A stretch of DNA of 64,000 nt from Bryobacteraceae bacterium (GCA_029975915.1 JARKOC010000158.1:124001-188000), one strand, 5' to 3'; numbered from the stretch's first letter, positions 9,422-18,583 are shown. The notes: a model not told the origin generated them from the letters alone. Made by a program: numbers and translations.

Positions 9422-9958
9422 ATGCTTGGTGTTGGACAGAAGTTCCCCCAATTCAACGTGAAGGCCACTGTGTCAAACGACCTCAAAACCGCCTTCGCCG
9501 ACGTTTCCAATGAGACCTATGCCGGCAAGTGGAAGGTCGTCTTCTTCTGGCCGAAGGATTTCACCTTTGTTTGCCCGACCGAGATTGTCGCCTTCGGCAA
9601 GCTCAACAAGGAGTTCGCCGACCGTGACGCGGTCTGCCTCGGCGCCAGCGTCGACAGCGAGTTCGTCCACCTGGCCTGGCGTCAGAACCATGCCGACCTG
9701 AAGGACCTGCCCATCCCGATGCTGGCCGACGTGAAGCGCGAGCTTTCCTCCGCCCTCGGCATTATCGACCCGGCCGCCGGCGTCAGCCAGCGCGCCGTCT
9801 TCATCGTCGACCCGCAGGACATCATCCGATTTGTGATGGTGACCGACCTCTCCGTCGGCCGCAACTCGCAGGAAGTGCTGCGCGTGCTCGACGCCCTGCA
9901 GACCGACGAGCTCTGCCCCTGCAACTGGAACAAAGGCCAGGAAACCATCCACGTCTAA
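9422..9958 (+). CDS. ahpC: Alkyl hydroperoxide reductase AhpC (peroxiredoxin, AhpD-dependent type)
   Basis: A 178-residue two-Cys peroxiredoxin. The peroxidatic Cys is C51 in FTFVCPTE. The C-terminus carries a pair C165/C167 in DELCPCNW, the arrangement known from mycobacterial AhpC, which is reduced by AhpD instead of AhpF. A strong ribosome site (AAAGGAG) precedes the ATG. It lies 28 bases after the PerR-like regulator gene and before ahpD, so the three likely form a peroxide-responsive unit. It reduces H2O2, organic peroxides and possibly peroxynitrite in the cytoplasm. Confidence 0.95.
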   Translation: MLGVGQKFPQFNVKATVSNDLKTAFADVSNETYAGKWKVVFFWPKDFTFVCPTEIVAFGKLNKEFADRDAVCLGASVDSEFVHLAWRQNHADLKDLPIPMLADVKRELSSALGIIDPAAGVSQRAVFIVDPQDIIRFVMVTDLSVGRNSQEVLRVLDALQTDELCPCNWNKGQETIHV

Positions 9959-9967
9959 GCTCGTGGC

Positions 9968-10006
9968 GCAGGCCCTTGGCCTGCCGCCTCGACACTCGTG
10001 TCGAGG
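9968..10006 (+). terminator. Two tandem perfect hairpins between ahpC and ahpD
   Basis: The first stem pairs GCAGGCC (9968-9974) with GGCCTGC (9978-9984) over a three-base loop. The second pairs CCTCGACA (9987-9994) with TGTCGAGG (9999-10006) over a CTCG loop. No real T-run follows, so they may attenuate transcription or stabilise the ahpC message rather than stop transcription fully. A third weaker stem (GGGGCG 10120-10125 with CGCCCC 10136-10141) lies before ahpD. Confidence 0.5.
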
Positions 10007-10185
10007 CTTGGTTCTGTGCTGCGTCCTCCTGGCGAGCCGCTTGCGTCAGCGGGCGGCGGGCCATCCGGGAACGAAGAGGTCGGGTTCCGCCGTCCCCGTC
10101 GTTTCCAAGCAGCTCCATAGGGGCGTCCAACCGGGCGCCCCACACCCTCCTCAATTCATACCCTGAAAGGAATTATTCTTACGCC

Positions 10186-10710
10186 ATGACTCTGCAACAA
10201 CTCGCCGACGCCATCCCCGACTACGCCAAGGACCAGCGCGTCAACCTTCAAAACGTCCTCCAGCAGCAGGAACTGACCGAGCAGCAGACCTGGACCGTCG
10301 CCGTCGCCTGCGCCATGGCTTGCCGCAACGCGAGACTCACCGCCGCCGTCATTGCCGAAGCCTCGGCGAAGCTCTCCCCCGAGCAATTGAACTCAGCCAA
10401 GGCCGCTGGCGCCGTCATGGGCCTGAACAACGTCTTCTACCGCTTCCGCCACATGATCGGCAAGCCCGACTACGAACAGATCCCGGCCCGGCTCCGCATG
10501 CAGGCCATCCGCATGCATGGCGGCGACCCGGTCGATTTCGAACTCGCCTGCCTGGCGTCGTCGGCAATCAAGGGGTGCGAGGCGTGCGTGAAGTCACATG
10601 ACGCCGTGGTGCTCGACAAAGGCCTCAACCCGGAAGCCGTCGTCGCCAGCGTCCGCATCGCCGCGACGCTGCACGCCGTCGCCACTGTGCTCGACGCCGA
10701 GAACATCTAA
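10186..10710 (+). CDS. ahpD: Alkyl hydroperoxidase AhpD
   Basis: A 174-residue all-helical AhpD family protein, close to the 175-177 residues of mycobacterial AhpD. The redox motif is CEACVKSHD, with C131, C134 and H138 forming the CxxCxxxH active site. AhpD passes electrons from lipoamide-linked carriers to AhpC, which fits the C-terminal cysteine pair of the neighbouring AhpC. The ATG at 10186 has a purine-rich site (GAAAGG) rather far upstream at about 15 bases. The 227-base gap after ahpC contains hairpins, so expression of the two may be uncoupled in part. Confidence 0.93.
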   Translation: MTLQQLADAIPDYAKDQRVNLQNVLQQQELTEQQTWTVAVACAMACRNARLTAAVIAEASAKLSPEQLNSAKAAGAVMGLNNVFYRFRHMIGKPDYEQIPARLRMQAIRMHGGDPVDFELACLASSAIKGCEACVKSHDAVVLDKGLNPEAVVASVRIAATLHAVATVLDAENI

Positions 10711-10890
10711 GCACCGCACGGGCCCAGCTCGTGGCCTCGAACTACCAAAGATCTCCAAAGGGCAGGCCACAATCTGAACCTTCGATCCCTGCATCGCCTT
10801 CGTCCGCCGACGATCAAGAAGGGGCCCTTGGTACTACTCTTCCAAGGCACTACCGAGCCCAAGCACCGAGCTGAGCTTCGAAGGACACAA

Positions 10891-11253
10891 CTACTCCAGG
10901 AAGAGCAAACGGAAATTCTCCCTGCCTTTCGGAGACCACTCTGGAGCCTTAAACTGGCCCTCCTGCGTGTAGAATGTCAGCCGCACCGATCGGATCACAC
11001 CGTCGTCGGGGAACTCCCCGTAGGGCGTCTCTGCCCCTGCCTCGTTTACGACAACTGCCGAGAATGAGACCCTCCGTTTCTTCAGATAGTCCTTAAGCGC
11101 GGCCACGGCGCGCGCCTCTTCCGCACTGCTCTGGCTGCGAATCACAGTGGTCCATTTTTCATTAAGGCTGTTCATTGTATTCCTTTCCTGACACCCCGAT
11201 AGCCCAAGCAAAGCCATCAGTGTCAGGCTCAGCGCGAAATGCACACCGCTCAT
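10891..11253 (-). CDS. Small lipoprotein paired with the metzincin-like protease
   Basis: The 120-residue product begins with a signal peptide ending in a lipobox (MALLGLSGC), so the mature protein is probably lipid-anchored at Cys 20. The mature region (about 100 residues) resembles no family I recognise. It includes a basic helix (AALKDYLKKRR) and a likely beta segment (IRSVRLTFYTQEG). Its ATG overlaps the stop codon of the upstream metzincin-like gene by four bases, implying translational coupling and a shared role. Whether it is an inhibitor, anchor or substrate is unknown. Confidence 0.75.
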   Translation of the reverse strand: MSGVHFALSLTLMALLGLSGCQERNTMNSLNEKWTTVIRSQSSAEEARAVAALKDYLKKRRVSFSAVVVNEAGAETPYGEFPDDGVIRSVRLTFYTQEGQFKAPEWSPKGRENFRLLFLE

Positions 11254-11864
11254 TGGATCGCCTTTTCCTGCAGCTGCGCGTCCAGCCACTTCAAGAAGTA
11301 AGCATCATGCCGCATCAGCACCGTCTCACCCCTGTTCATTATCGAACGGTAGTCTGTCTTGTACGCGCTATTTGACGTGTATTCGTCCTCGAGACCCAGC
11401 ATATGGCCAAACTCGTGTACAACTCCTCTTTGGCTCTGCCCTTCGCCTTTTGGCGTCATCGAGAGGTCCTCACTGTCTAGGCTTACGTTGTTGATGAAGC
11501 CGTCTCTGACGTAGCTCTGCAAGAATGACGATTTCGGAATCAGCTTCACAGTGATCTCCCAGTGATCCCACATCACACCGCCGATCTGTGTCTTGAAGCG
11601 GAATTCGAGCATTACCTGCTTGCCTCCGCCAAGGTTTTTCAGAACGCGGTTGCCCCACTTTGCTCTCACAGCCTCCTGCCACTGTTGAGTGAATCGCTGT
11701 TTCTCTTCTTTTCCCCACTTCAATCCATTACTATCCTCAAAGAAGAACTGGATTTTCATGAAAACCACAAGCCTGTAGTTGCCACCGGCTAACTGAACTA
11801 GACCAAGGTCGTAGTTGTTGCCTGAGTGGGAGGAAACAAGGGTCTCCCCGGGCAGAAGGTACAT
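11250..11864 (-). CDS. Metzincin-like zinc metalloprotease, unknown family
   Basis: This 204-residue protein carries a textbook metzincin zinc motif, HEFGHMLGLED (HExxHxxGxxD), with H150, E151, H154 and D160. About 16 residues later comes a probable Met-turn (SIMNRG, M176). The upstream 140 residues are beta-rich with a basic, aromatic segment (KWGKEEKQRFTQQW). No signal peptide is visible, which is unusual for metzincins and leaves its location open. The ATG at 11864 follows a strong AAGGAGG site; a TTG at 11888 is less likely. It is coupled to a lipoprotein gene and flanked upstream by a repeat-rich gene-free tract. Confidence 0.82.
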   Translation of the reverse strand: MYLLPGETLVSSHSGNNYDLGLVQLAGGNYRLVVFMKIQFFFEDSNGLKWGKEEKQRFTQQWQEAVRAKWGNRVLKNLGGGKQVMLEFRFKTQIGGVMWDHWEITVKLIPKSSFLQSYVRDGFINNVSLDSEDLSMTPKGEGQSQRGVVHEFGHMLGLEDEYTSNSAYKTDYRSIMNRGETVLMRHDAYFLKWLDAQLQEKAIQ

Positions 11865-12020
11865 ATCCAGCCTCCTTCTCGTAGCCAAGGTTATCCCAAA
11901 ACGCGGGGGGAGGCAATGCTTAAACTGAACGAATGAGAAAGGCGGCTACCCATAGAAAAAACAGGGTCTTGAACGCAATGTGACCTACCTCCCGAATTCT
12001 CTACCAGGTAGAGCAAAGTA

Positions 12021-12041
12021 GCAAAGGGTCAGCAAAGGGTC
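12021..12041. repeat. Two copies of a 10-base direct repeat
   Basis: GCAAAGGGTC occurs at 12021-12030 and again at 12032-12041, with a degenerate third copy just before. Its core AAGGGTCA is the reverse complement of the tandem repeat found about 375 bases away at 12415-12435. Confidence 0.7.
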
Positions 12042-12369
12042 GGCCTCATACGACGGGATGGCGATTTTCGCCAATGGGGCAGACAGCTCTGCCGCTTTGG
12101 TGGTTTTTAGCATTCTTTGGGAGCCAAAGAGCCTGGAACCGGACAGAGTCCCGTTCTTTGGCCCCTCGCCAAGCTCGCTGCACGTTGCTGTCGCGGTTGA
12201 GAAAGAGCTGCTGGCCCTTGGATTGGCTTCAGCCGACCGTCCAAGCGGGCTCGGTTGCCGCTGCGACAGGTGAAAGTGGTCCAAACCGGGGACAGAATTG
12301 GCTGGAATCCCGAAAGTGTCATACAGCTCTGCTACCTTCGACGAAATCTCGAGTCGATCGTATCAGGCC

Positions 12370-12403
12370 GACCCCGTGGCGGACCCCGTGGCGACCCCGT
12401 GGC
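12370..12403. repeat. Three copies of an 11-base direct repeat
   Basis: GACCCCGTGGC occurs at 12370-12380, 12382-12392 and 12393-12403, perfectly repeated with a single-base spacer after the first copy. It is non-coding as far as can be seen. Confidence 0.8.
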
Positions 12404-12414
12404 ACTTTTGACAT

Positions 12415-12435
12415 CCCTTGACCCTTGACCCTTGA
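12415..12435. repeat. Three tandem copies of CCCTTGA
   Basis: CCCTTGA is repeated perfectly three times at 12415-12421, 12422-12428 and 12429-12435. The array is roughly inverted relative to the AAAGGGTCA-type repeats at 12021-12041, so the two arrays could bound a small degenerate element. Confidence 0.75.
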
Positions 12436-12531
12436 CCGCGGTTGGCGCGCATAGAGTGAGGTCTTATCAATAAAGTTAGTGGCAAAAACAGGGCGATTTC
12501 AACTCGCTTGTTTCACAGGAATTTTCCCGTG

Positions 12532-14574
12532 TTACCGGCGCTGCAATTCAGATTCGAACGATGGGCTCGCCCACTTCGCCAAGGCCTGCTGCAGGGCGCT
12601 CAGATCTACTGGTTTGCCGATGTGGTCGTCCATGCCTGCTTCCAGGCATCGCTTGCGGTCCGATTCGTGGGCCGAGGCGGTGAGCGCGATGATTGGCACA
12701 CGGGACCGGTTCGGCTGATCCGCGCGGATCAGGGAGGCGGCCTTGAAGCCGTCGATCCCCGGCAGGCGGCAGTCCATCAACACCAGGTCAAAGCCGTCTT
12801 GCCTGGCGATCTCGACTGCTTCCTCTCCGCTTGAGGCGATGGTCACCGAGCAGCCCAGCTTGGCCAGCATACGGCTGGCGACCAATTGGTTCACCCGGTT
12901 GTCCTCCACCAGCAGAACCTTCCGCGGGCAGGTTTGCGGCTGCTTCACAACCACACTGCCGGCGGAAGCGGCCGTTTCCGCACCGGCAGCCGGAGTCAGC
13001 GGCAGATGGATGCGAAACTCGGTTCCCCGTCCGCGGATCGACGTCACCTTGATCCGGCCACCCATCAACTTCACCAGTTGGCTGCAAATGAACAAGCCAA
13101 GCCCGGTGCCCTCAATGCCCGCCGCTTCATGCTCCTTGCCTCGCGTGAACTTTTCGAAAGTGCCTGCACTCAATTCCTCCGGCAAGCCGTCGCCGGTATC
13201 CCAAACGCGCAGACAGACGCCTTCCCCGCTGGACTCGATCTTCAGTCCGACCGTCCCTTGGCGCGTGTACTTGACTGCGTTACCCACAAGATTGTGCAAG
13301 ATCTGGGTCACGCGAATCCCGTCGCCGGACCTGATCCGCTCCAGCTTCTCGTCCCAGCTAAACTCCACCTTCAAGCCCTTCGCCTCGGCCTGGGGCTTCA
13401 ACAGCAGCATCGTCTCGCGCCCGACTTCGTGCAAATCGAATGGGCCGGTCTGCAATTTCAGCGATCCCGATTCGGCCTTCACCACGTCCAGCACGTCGTT
13501 GAGCACCCTCAGCAAGGTGGCTGCCGAACTCTGGATCAGCGAAACATATTCCCGCTGCTCCCCACTAAGATCCGTCCCCGACAGCAATGCCGCCACTCCC
13601 AGCACGCCGTTCATCGGCGTCCGGATCTCATGGCTCATATTGGCCAGGAAACTGGCCTTTGCTTGAGCTGCCGCGTCGGCCCGTTTCTGCGCTGCGCGCC
13701 ACCGGAGGGTCAGCCAGATCGCAGCCACTAAAGCGATCAGCAGTAGCGCCGCCGAAGCTGTCAGCCAGCGGGAATAGCGTTTGGCGGCGAGGTAGTCGGC
13801 CAGCATTCTGGTCTCGGTGCTTGGCAGCCCCCATTTGAGCCAGATGCCGGCGAGCACGCCTTCATCGAAGAGGTGGACAATCTCGTTCTGAAGCTGTTGC
13901 GCCGCCTGCTTCGAGGCCTCGTCGGACTTCCTTGCGGCAATGCCGAAATTGAGCAATCCGTCTGGAATCGGCAACAAGCGGAGCCCTTTCGTCTGGCAGC
14001 CTCCCTGACGGACCACCTCCGAGTCGCCCGTACCCTGCGCCACCAGCGCCGCATCGGCCCTCGATTCGCACAACGCACGGACCGCATCACGCCCGGAAGG
14101 CTCGGCCACGCTTCGCACCGGCGGCAGCAGCCTGTCAATGATCGTCGAGTAGAGCGCACCGCGCGTATGGGAGATCACCCGGCCCCTCATGTCTGCGGCG
14201 GAATTGATGCCGGAATCGTTGCGGGTGAGCAGCCAGAACCTCACCCTCATATAGGGTTCTGGAAAGAACAGGAACTCGCGCCGCTGGCTGATGTCGGCTG
14301 CCAGAGGCCAAAGGTCGGCTTTGCCTTCTTTCAGGGCCTGGTCCGGTCCTTCCGGACAATGGACCCAGGCAAGGCGAATCCCCCGCCGCCGTGCCGCTTC
14401 ATCCAGGATCTCGATGACAGGCCCCGATGGACTCCCGTCCGGCTCTACGAACTGTACCGGCGGCGAGAACTGAAACCCGATCTTCAGCGGTCTGCTTGAT
14501 CCGGGCGCAGCCTGTCCCGCTGGCAAACTGGCAGGCAGCGTCAAGATGAGCAGGACTAGGGCGAAGCAAAGCAC
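12532..14574 (-). CDS. BvgS-like hybrid sensor histidine kinase/response regulator
   Basis: About 680 residues from the GTG at 14574; a TTG at 14739 would give 735, and the true start is uncertain. Order: signal peptide, a periplasmic solute-binding type 3 domain (about 225 residues), one membrane helix ([17 protein letters not shown]), a HisKA domain with phospho-acceptor His in [12 protein letters not shown], an ATPase domain ([23 protein letters not shown]), and a receiver domain with phospho-Asp in [13 protein letters not shown] and its Lys in HIGKPVD. The layout matches BvgS/EvgS sensors that bind small ligands outside the cytoplasm. No output regulator or Hpt domain is adjacent, so the partner is elsewhere. 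Confidence 0.9.
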   Translation of the reverse strand: MLCFALVLLILTLPASLPAGQAAPGSSRPLKIGFQFSPPVQFVEPDGSPSGPVIEILDEAARRRGIRLAWVHCPEGPDQALKEGKADLWPLAADISQRREFLFFPEPYMRVRFWLLTRNDSGINSAADMRGRVISHTRGALYSTIIDRLLPPVRSVAEPSGRDAVRALCESRADAALVAQGTGDSEVVRQGGCQTKGLRLLPIPDGLLNFGIAARKSDEASKQAAQQLQNEIVHLFDEGVLAGIWLKWGLPSTETRMLADYLAAKRYSRWLTASAALLLIALVAAIWLTLRWRAAQKRADAAAQAKASFLANMSHEIRTPMNGVLGVAALLSGTDLSGEQREYVSLIQSSAATLLRVLNDVLDVVKAESGSLKLQTGPFDLHEVGRETMLLLKPQAEAKGLKVEFSWDEKLERIRSGDGIRVTQILHNLVGNAVKYTRQGTVGLKIESSGEGVCLRVWDTGDGLPEELSAGTFEKFTRGKEHEAAGIEGTGLGLFICSQLVKLMGGRIKVTSIRGRGTEFRIHLPLTPAAGAETAASAGSVVVKQPQTCPRKVLLVEDNRVNQLVASRMLAKLGCSVTIASSGEEAVEIARQDGFDLVLMDCRLPGIDGFKAASLIRADQPNRSRVPIIALTASAHESDRKRCLEAGMDDHIGKPVDLSALQQALAKWASPSFESELQRR

Positions 14575-14808
14575 TCCAGTCTTTTCATCGGCAAGCCAGG
14601 CGGTTCTCTGTAGTCGCAAACCGAACGTGATCGGAGTGCAATGATGGACCGCTGTTCCGCTTCGCCGGGCCCATACCCGGTGATCGGCCCCGCGCGCCCG
14701 CAAGTGGCGGCCTGGACCACCCTGATGGCGCTCTGGCAACCCTGCGCGGTAACGGCGTTGCCCGTTTAAAGCCGTTGAGATAAAAGCTGCGAGTCCGGTT
14801 CCCGGCGG

Positions 14809-15972
14809 CTAGTTGAGCAACTTCTCTGCCACGGTCTTCCAGTCGATCGATTCCACCACTTCCTTGTTCACGTGGTAATAGATGTTGCGCTGCGACCGGT
14901 CGGCCCCACGCTCCACCTCCTGCCTGGCAAGCCAGTATCGCTCGATCGTCAACATCTGCCACGCGCTCCTGGGCAGCTTCGGGTCATACCAGTGCGCGTT
15001 CACCGCCACCATCGGCACACAATTCGGCGTCCCCACCGGCACCGGATGCGGCCCCATCACACGCGAGTCCGGCAGATGGCACGCTTGAGCCGCCTTTTCC
15101 GCCGCCGGCATCGCATTCAGCGCCGAGCGCAGCCGCTCCAGTTCCTTAATGGCCGCAGCGTAGACGGGGTTTCCTTCAGGCGTCGTCAGCAGCCGCAAAG
15201 CCTCCTGCTCCGCCGCAAAACTCGCCCGCACACTGGCCTCGCGCGCCTTCAACTCCTCCGGCGTTCGCGGCCGCCTCTGGTAGCTGGCCATCGACTCCGC
15301 GATGCGCGCTTCGCGTTTCGCCGTGGCTTCCGCCGACAGGTAGTACTCGTAGTCCTTTTTCTTCGCTTCGATGTAGCTCTTCCCCGAAGCCAGCTCCTTC
15401 TCCCGCTCCCTGATCGCGAAACGGTAGAAGCGCTCGTTCGACAGCGGCAGAAATGGCTTCACATTTGCTCGATGCACGAAGACGATCCCTGAAACTTCCA
15501 CGCCGCCGAAGCCTCGGTAGACCGGGAAACCCTGGAGTTCGCCCACCTTCTCAGGCATCGTGTAGAGCATACCCTGCTCGTCCCGCCAGACGTTTTGCGA
15601 CAGCGATTCCACCCGCGCGGAATTGAAATAGAAGATCAGGTGATTGATTTCGCCCGCCGAGCGGAGCTTCCCGTTGGTGATCGCTACATCCTTGGGCGGC
15701 CAGAAACCGATCATCATGGAAGCCTGGTGCGGCCCCGCGGGTTGCGGCTCGAATGACGAGGTCGCCTTTGGGTACACGCCAGGTGGCGGGTTCAGCACCG
15801 GGCTGGCCTTGATCAGACTGAGAAACGCCGCCATCTGTTTGCCAGCCACCCGAGCGTCCGCCGTCCGCGGACCCTGCATCGGCTCATCCGGCATCCAGCG
15901 CGGCGGGCCGAGCGCCTCCTGGCTGAAACTCGCGGCCGAAAGTACAAGAGTTCCAAACAGAGTTTTTCGCAT
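14809..15972 (-). CDS. Secreted protein of unknown function
   Basis: The 387-residue product has a short Sec-type signal peptide (MRKTLFGTLVLSAASFSQ). The mature part is mixed alpha/beta, with an Arg/Glu/Ala-rich helical stretch at about residues 185-285 that could be a coiled coil (KSYIEAKKKDYEYYLSAEA and following). I recognise no family or catalytic motif. Two cysteines (QACHLPDS and TPNCVP) could form a disulfide in the exported protein. It is followed at 234 bases by the hybrid kinase gene on the same strand; a functional link is not shown. Confidence 0.7.
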   Translation of the reverse strand: MRKTLFGTLVLSAASFSQEALGPPRWMPDEPMQGPRTADARVAGKQMAAFLSLIKASPVLNPPPGVYPKATSSFEPQPAGPHQASMMIGFWPPKDVAITNGKLRSAGEINHLIFYFNSARVESLSQNVWRDEQGMLYTMPEKVGELQGFPVYRGFGGVEVSGIVFVHRANVKPFLPLSNERFYRFAIREREKELASGKSYIEAKKKDYEYYLSAEATAKREARIAESMASYQRRPRTPEELKAREASVRASFAAEQEALRLLTTPEGNPVYAAAIKELERLRSALNAMPAAEKAAQACHLPDSRVMGPHPVPVGTPNCVPMVAVNAHWYDPKLPRSAWQMLTIERYWLARQEVERGADRSQRNIYYHVNKEVVESIDWKTVAEKLLN

Positions 15973-16152
15973 TCGATTCGAGCCTGGGATTTAATATACC
16001 AGCGAAGTCGCACTCTGACGTAAAGATTAATGCGTCGAGTTGGTCATTCTGGATTAGGGCTGGCTACTCTTGCAGGAACCAGTGGAATCCGGGCTGACCT
16101 GACTGCCGAGGCCCTACCACCTGCCGTGGCAGCGCCGATCAAGCCGCGCGAA

Positions 16153-16680
16153 TCACTTGCCAGGGGCGGCAGGAGGCGCTTGCGCAGGCTCGGCCGGTGG
16201 CGCAGTTTGTGCGTCATGGAGCGTTTTGGGCGGGGTTTGTTCGATGGTCGAAACCTTGCCATCGACGACGCGAATCCGGACCGACCCGCCTTCCGACGTC
16301 GCGTAGTTCATCATCTCGTAGTCGGAACTGGTGATGGCGAACTGGGGTTTACCAGCCTTGGCAATGAGGTCCGCGCGCGGAGTTCCAGGTTCAATTCCTT
16401 CAAAGGCCTTTTGCGAAGGTTTGGGCGGAGGAGGCGTACCGCCGGCCCTTGGAACCGGGATCGCCGAAGTTGAGTTGGACCTGACGCCAGCACCGCCTGC
16501 TCCTGAGAGAGTTGAGTTGAGCTTCCCGAGTGACTTGGATAACGCGCTGCCGGTGGCTTTGGCCGTGCCAGAGGCCGCGCTCGCGGCGGCGCCGGAGAGA
16601 ATGGCGCTCTCCACCATGGCCTGGCAAAAGGCCGGCACAGGCAGAAGCACTGCGACGGCGAGAACGACAATCGAGCGCAT
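16153..16680 (-). CDS. Secreted Ala/Pro-rich protein with a SmpA/BamE-like repeat
   Basis: The 175-residue product starts with a signal peptide (MRSIVVLAVAVLLPVPAFC). A low-complexity Ala/Ser/Gly-rich helix follows, then a short fold of about 60 residues (FEGIEPGTPRADLIAKAGKP to VRIRVVDGKVSTIEQ) that looks like the SmpA/OmlA (BamE) lipoprotein fold, in which a GMTRAEV-like turn is typical. The C-terminus is Pro/Ala-rich. AAGGAG lies seven bases before the ATG. The BamE-like reading is a pattern judgement and does not imply a BAM role. Confidence 0.65.
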   Translation of the reverse strand: MRSIVVLAVAVLLPVPAFCQAMVESAILSGAAASAASGTAKATGSALSKSLGKLNSTLSGAGGAGVRSNSTSAIPVPRAGGTPPPPKPSQKAFEGIEPGTPRADLIAKAGKPQFAITSSDYEMMNYATSEGGSVRIRVVDGKVSTIEQTPPKTLHDAQTAPPAEPAQAPPAAPGK

Positions 16681-16865
16681 TAGTGGTCTCCTTATGGAAA
16701 GGACCGAAGTCCCGGATGCCCTCTTCGGCCGGCCATGGTCGATTCATTCCCGAATCCCGACCACTGACTCTTGACTTGGCTTCACTATACAACCAAACGT
16801 CTTCAAATCCTAGTGGTGCGCGGGTGCGGCGGGGGGCAGGACGGCGGCGGGACAGGATAGGGTAT

Positions 16866-17072
16866 TCAATCGCCTGTCCGTGGCGTCAGCGGTTGCCCAG
16901 ACCGCGAACGGTCAGCCAGTGCTGTGCCTTGGTCATAGCCAGCGCCGGACCTCGATTGAATTTGGGCTCGGGAGGCAGCCGCGGCCCGTGCTTGAGCTTC
17001 CCCGGTGGACTCGTTTTCGGTCAACCAGGCCAGCGCGGATACCAGCAACATCGCTATGAGGATCGGTCTCAT
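16866..17072 (-). CDS. Small secreted or membrane peptide, unknown
   Basis: A 68-residue frame begins at an ATG preceded by GAGAGG. Its first 16 residues are hydrophobic (MRPILIAMLLVSALAW), followed by a polar Ala/Arg/Ser-rich tail. It could be a short exported protein or a chance frame; the ribosome site and signal-like start are the only support. It lies downstream of the transhydrogenase gene on the same strand. Confidence 0.4.
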   Translation of the reverse strand: MRPILIAMLLVSALAWLTENESTGEAQARAAAASRAQIQSRSGAGYDQGTALADRSRSGQPLTPRTGD

Positions 17073-17134
17073 CTGGGCCTCTCTGCATTGGAAGACGCGC
17101 GAAATGCCCAAACAGGTGACAGGTGGGTGAAACT

Positions 17135-18583
17135 TTACAAATGTGGCCCTGGATTTTTGCCGGACAGATGGCCCAATCGGTTTAGACCGTCGAACGCCGC
17201 AGTCTTGTAGCATTCGGCCAGAGTCGGGTAGTTGAAGACGGCCTCGACAAAATAGTCCACCCGGCCCCCGAAGGCCAGCACGGCCTGACCGATATGCACC
17301 AATTCACTTGCGCCCTCTCCGATGATATGCACCCCCAGCAGCTTGTGCGTTTCGCATTCGAACAGCAATTTCAGCAAACCCGAGGTGTCGCCGATGATCT
17401 GGCCGCGCGCAATCTCGCGATAGCGAGCTTTTCCCACCTCATATGGAATGCCCGCCTGGGTGAGTTCCTCCTCGGTCCGGCCCACCATTGAAATCTCGGG
17501 AATTGTGTAAATGCCATAAGGGAACAAGCCCGGTACCGACGTTGCTTCGACTCCAAAGGCAAAACAGGACGCTACCCTGCCCTGTTCCATCGACGTCGAA
17601 GCGAGCGACGGGAATCCGATCACGTCGCCGACCGCATAAATGCCCGGCGTCGAGGTCTGATATGAGGCGTCGACCGCGATCCGGCCTCTTTCGTCGGCCT
17701 TGAGCCCGGCCTTTTCGAGATCCAGCGTCGCCGTGTTGCCCGTGCGTCCGATCGAATAGAGAGCCATGTCGGAGACGATCTGCTTGCCGGACTCTAGATG
17801 AATCCGGACCTTCTCGCCGGAATCGTCCTCAACCAGCTCAACCCCGGCAACGGACTCATTCAACCGCATGGTGACGCGGTTCTCTCGCAGATGGTAGGCC
17901 AGTGTATCGACGATTTCGCCGTCCACGAACGGCAAAAGCCTGCCGCGTTTGTCGACCAGCGTGACGCGAGTGCCGAGGGTGGCGAAGATTGAGGCATACT
18001 CACAGCCGATCACTCCTGCGCCAATGACGGTCAGCGTCCGCGGCAATTCACTGAGCGCCAGGATGTCGTCTGAGATCAGGACCCGGCGCCCGTCAAATGG
18101 AATGTGCGGATCCCGCGTGGCTTCGGTACCCGTGGCGATCATGATCTTCTGGGCGGTCACCCGGCGCTCGCCTGAGCCATCCACCGACTCCAGAATGAGC
18201 GTATTGGGCCCGCTGAAGCGGGCCTTGGCCGTGATCACTTCCACCCGGTTGCGCAGCAACTGATGACGCGTGACATCGATTTCATGACGGATAACGGACT
18301 CGACCCGGTGCAGCAGGTCCTGACTGGTGATCCGCTGCCTTAAAGCGTGCGACAACCCGTAGAATTCTCGCTCGCGATAGCCCGACAGATCGATCACGGC
18401 CTCACGCAAGGTCTTTGAAGGAATCGTGCCGGTGTTGACCGAGACGCCGCCTAGGACACTCTTCCGCTCGACCACAGCTACCTTGCGGCCAAGCTTAGCC
18501 GCCTGGATGGCGGCTTTCTGGCCGGCCGGCCCGGAACCGATTACAAGTAGATCGAAGTCGAAGCTGTGCTGCGTTGATCCCAT
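17135..18583 (-). CDS. sthA: Soluble pyridine nucleotide transhydrogenase SthA
   Basis: The 482-residue flavoprotein belongs to the disulfide reductase superfamily. It has an N-terminal FAD-binding GSGPAGQKAA motif, a central NAD(P) site (IGAGVIGCEYASIFA) and a C-terminal dimerisation domain. In place of the redox-active CxxxxC pair the sequence reads GGVSVNTGTIPSKTLRE; this GTIPSK segment is the mark of SthA. It interconverts NADPH and NADH in the cytoplasm. A TTG two codons upstream could also start it; I take the ATG at 18583. It appears to be a single gene. Confidence 0.93.
   Translation of the reverse strand: MGSTQHSFDFDLLVIGSGPAGQKAAIQAAKLGRKVAVVERKSVLGGVSVNTGTIPSKTLREAVIDLSGYREREFYGLSHALRQRITSQDLLHRVESVIRHEIDVTRHQLLRNRVEVITAKARFSGPNTLILESVDGSGERRVTAQKIMIATGTEATRDPHIPFDGRRVLISDDILALSELPRTLTVIGAGVIGCEYASIFATLGTRVTLVDKRGRLLPFVDGEIVDTLAYHLRENRVTMRLNESVAGVELVEDDSGEKVRIHLESGKQIVSDMALYSIGRTGNTATLDLEKAGLKADERGRIAVDASYQTSTPGIYAVGDVIGFPSLASTSMEQGRVASCFAFGVEATSVPGLFPYGIYTIPEISMVGRTEEELTQAGIPYEVGKARYREIARGQIIGDTSGLLKLLFECETHKLLGVHIIGEGASELVHIGQAVLAFGGRVDYFVEAVFNYPTLAECYKTAAFDGLNRLGHLSGKNPGPHL

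Larger units (their letters stand above)
11865..12531. other. Gene-free tract with short direct repeats
   Basis: About 670 bases hold no credible gene; the open frames on both strands are low-complexity and resemble nothing known. The tract contains several short direct repeats, listed separately. A GGGGACAGAATTGG string near 12290 recalls sequences I associate with remnants around REP-type transposase genes, but that is memory-based and weak. The region probably holds the promoter of the leftward metzincin gene. Confidence 0.5.

Noticed and set aside
11985..12322. Possible transposase remnant in the gene-free tract
   Set aside because: The frames on both strands give low-complexity sequence with no DDE, HUH or serine-recombinase motif; only short repeats are demonstrable.
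17135..18583. Dihydrolipoamide dehydrogenase
   Set aside because: The redox-active CxxxxC pair of that family is missing (GGVSVNTGTIPSK), which identifies a transhydrogenase instead.
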